NCBI GenBank assembly: GCA_913063325.1 | Contig: CAJXYE010000055.1 | Location: 1-34,041 of the forward strand | Source of the DNA: an uncultured Colwellia sp. | GTDB taxonomy: Bacteria; Pseudomonadota; Gammaproteobacteria; Enterobacterales; Alteromonadaceae | Direction of reading: 5' to 3' | DNA length: 34,041 nt | Shown: positions 33,954-34,041 of the stretch, piece by piece | Layout of the letters: each line of letters starts with the position of its first letter | How positions within the stretch are numbered: position 1 is the first letter of the stretch | Position numbers and translations under genes: made by a program | The notes under the pieces: model-generated | The model's database searches: none | What the model was told of the DNA's origin: nothing | Seen by the model: only the letters and a program-made list of their open reading frames with translations

Positions 33954-34041
33954 ATACCAATTTAATTAAATTTCTTCCCTACTCAGAGCTACATTGGTGA
34001 GCTTAGAATAAACAAAATTTGTTAAACATAGTCATTCTATA
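33954..34041. mobile_element. Repeat element A, partial inverted copy cut by window end
   Basis: These 88 bases equal the reverse complement of 24577-24664 with a single difference (A for G at about position 11 of the end). It begins with ATACCAATTTAATTAA, the element's terminus, 14 bp after the copy 2 T-run. The remainder lies beyond the window. Confidence 0.92.

Overview
The window looks like a chromosomal segment of a low-GC marine gammaproteobacterium of the Alteromonadales, most like Colwellia. This rests on housekeeping proteins that read as close relatives of E. coli/Shewanella orthologues, on AT-rich codon use, and on gene neighbourhoods shared with E. coli. No database search was possible, so the genus is an inference.

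Layout. (1) 1-9409: the prs/ispE/lolB strand diverges from the hemA-prfA-prmC-ychQ(sirB2)-ychA(sirB1)-[DUF819 membrane protein]-kdsA series. This is the E. coli arrangement with one extra transporter-like gene. (2) 9410-9882: a structured 264-bp repeat element, then a strong bidirectional terminator. (3) 9883-13768: a small exported protein diverges from gcvA, which runs into an alpha/beta hydrolase, the DUF423 membrane protein and rlmM. (4) 13926-19624, minus strand: an NAD-type isocitrate dehydrogenase with a 13-bp tandem repeat upstream, then ppnN-xni-DUF3192 read as an operon, and a coiled-coil GGDEF diguanylate cyclase. (5) 19894-25433: an M61 peptidase with a PDZ domain, queF diverging from syd, a KfrA-like small protein, a DUF3192 lipoprotein, a second kind of repeat element and a GNAT acetyltransferase. 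(6) 25469-31551: a small inserted element with 8-bp target duplications, then tamA-tamB overlapping by 4 bp. (7) 31843-32160: a small putative zinc-ribbon protein.

The most interesting part is 32286-33939, which has no convincing protein gene. It holds two tandem, related non-coding RNA genes of about 647 and 528 nt. Each is packed with GGA motifs, many in hairpin loops, and each ends in a canonical intrinsic terminator. Each also has a perfect 18-bp GacA/UvrY box (TGTAAG-N6-CTTACA) about 178 bp upstream of the inferred start. I read these as CsrB/RsmZ-family RNAs that sequester CsrA, here unusually long and tandemly duplicated under BarA/UvrY-type control. A partial copy of the 24401-24664 repeat element begins 14 bp beyond the second RNA's T-run and runs off the window end.

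The window also carries three classes of MITE-like elements. Two of them (9419-9682 and 24401-24664) have different termini but share the same internal hairpin core.
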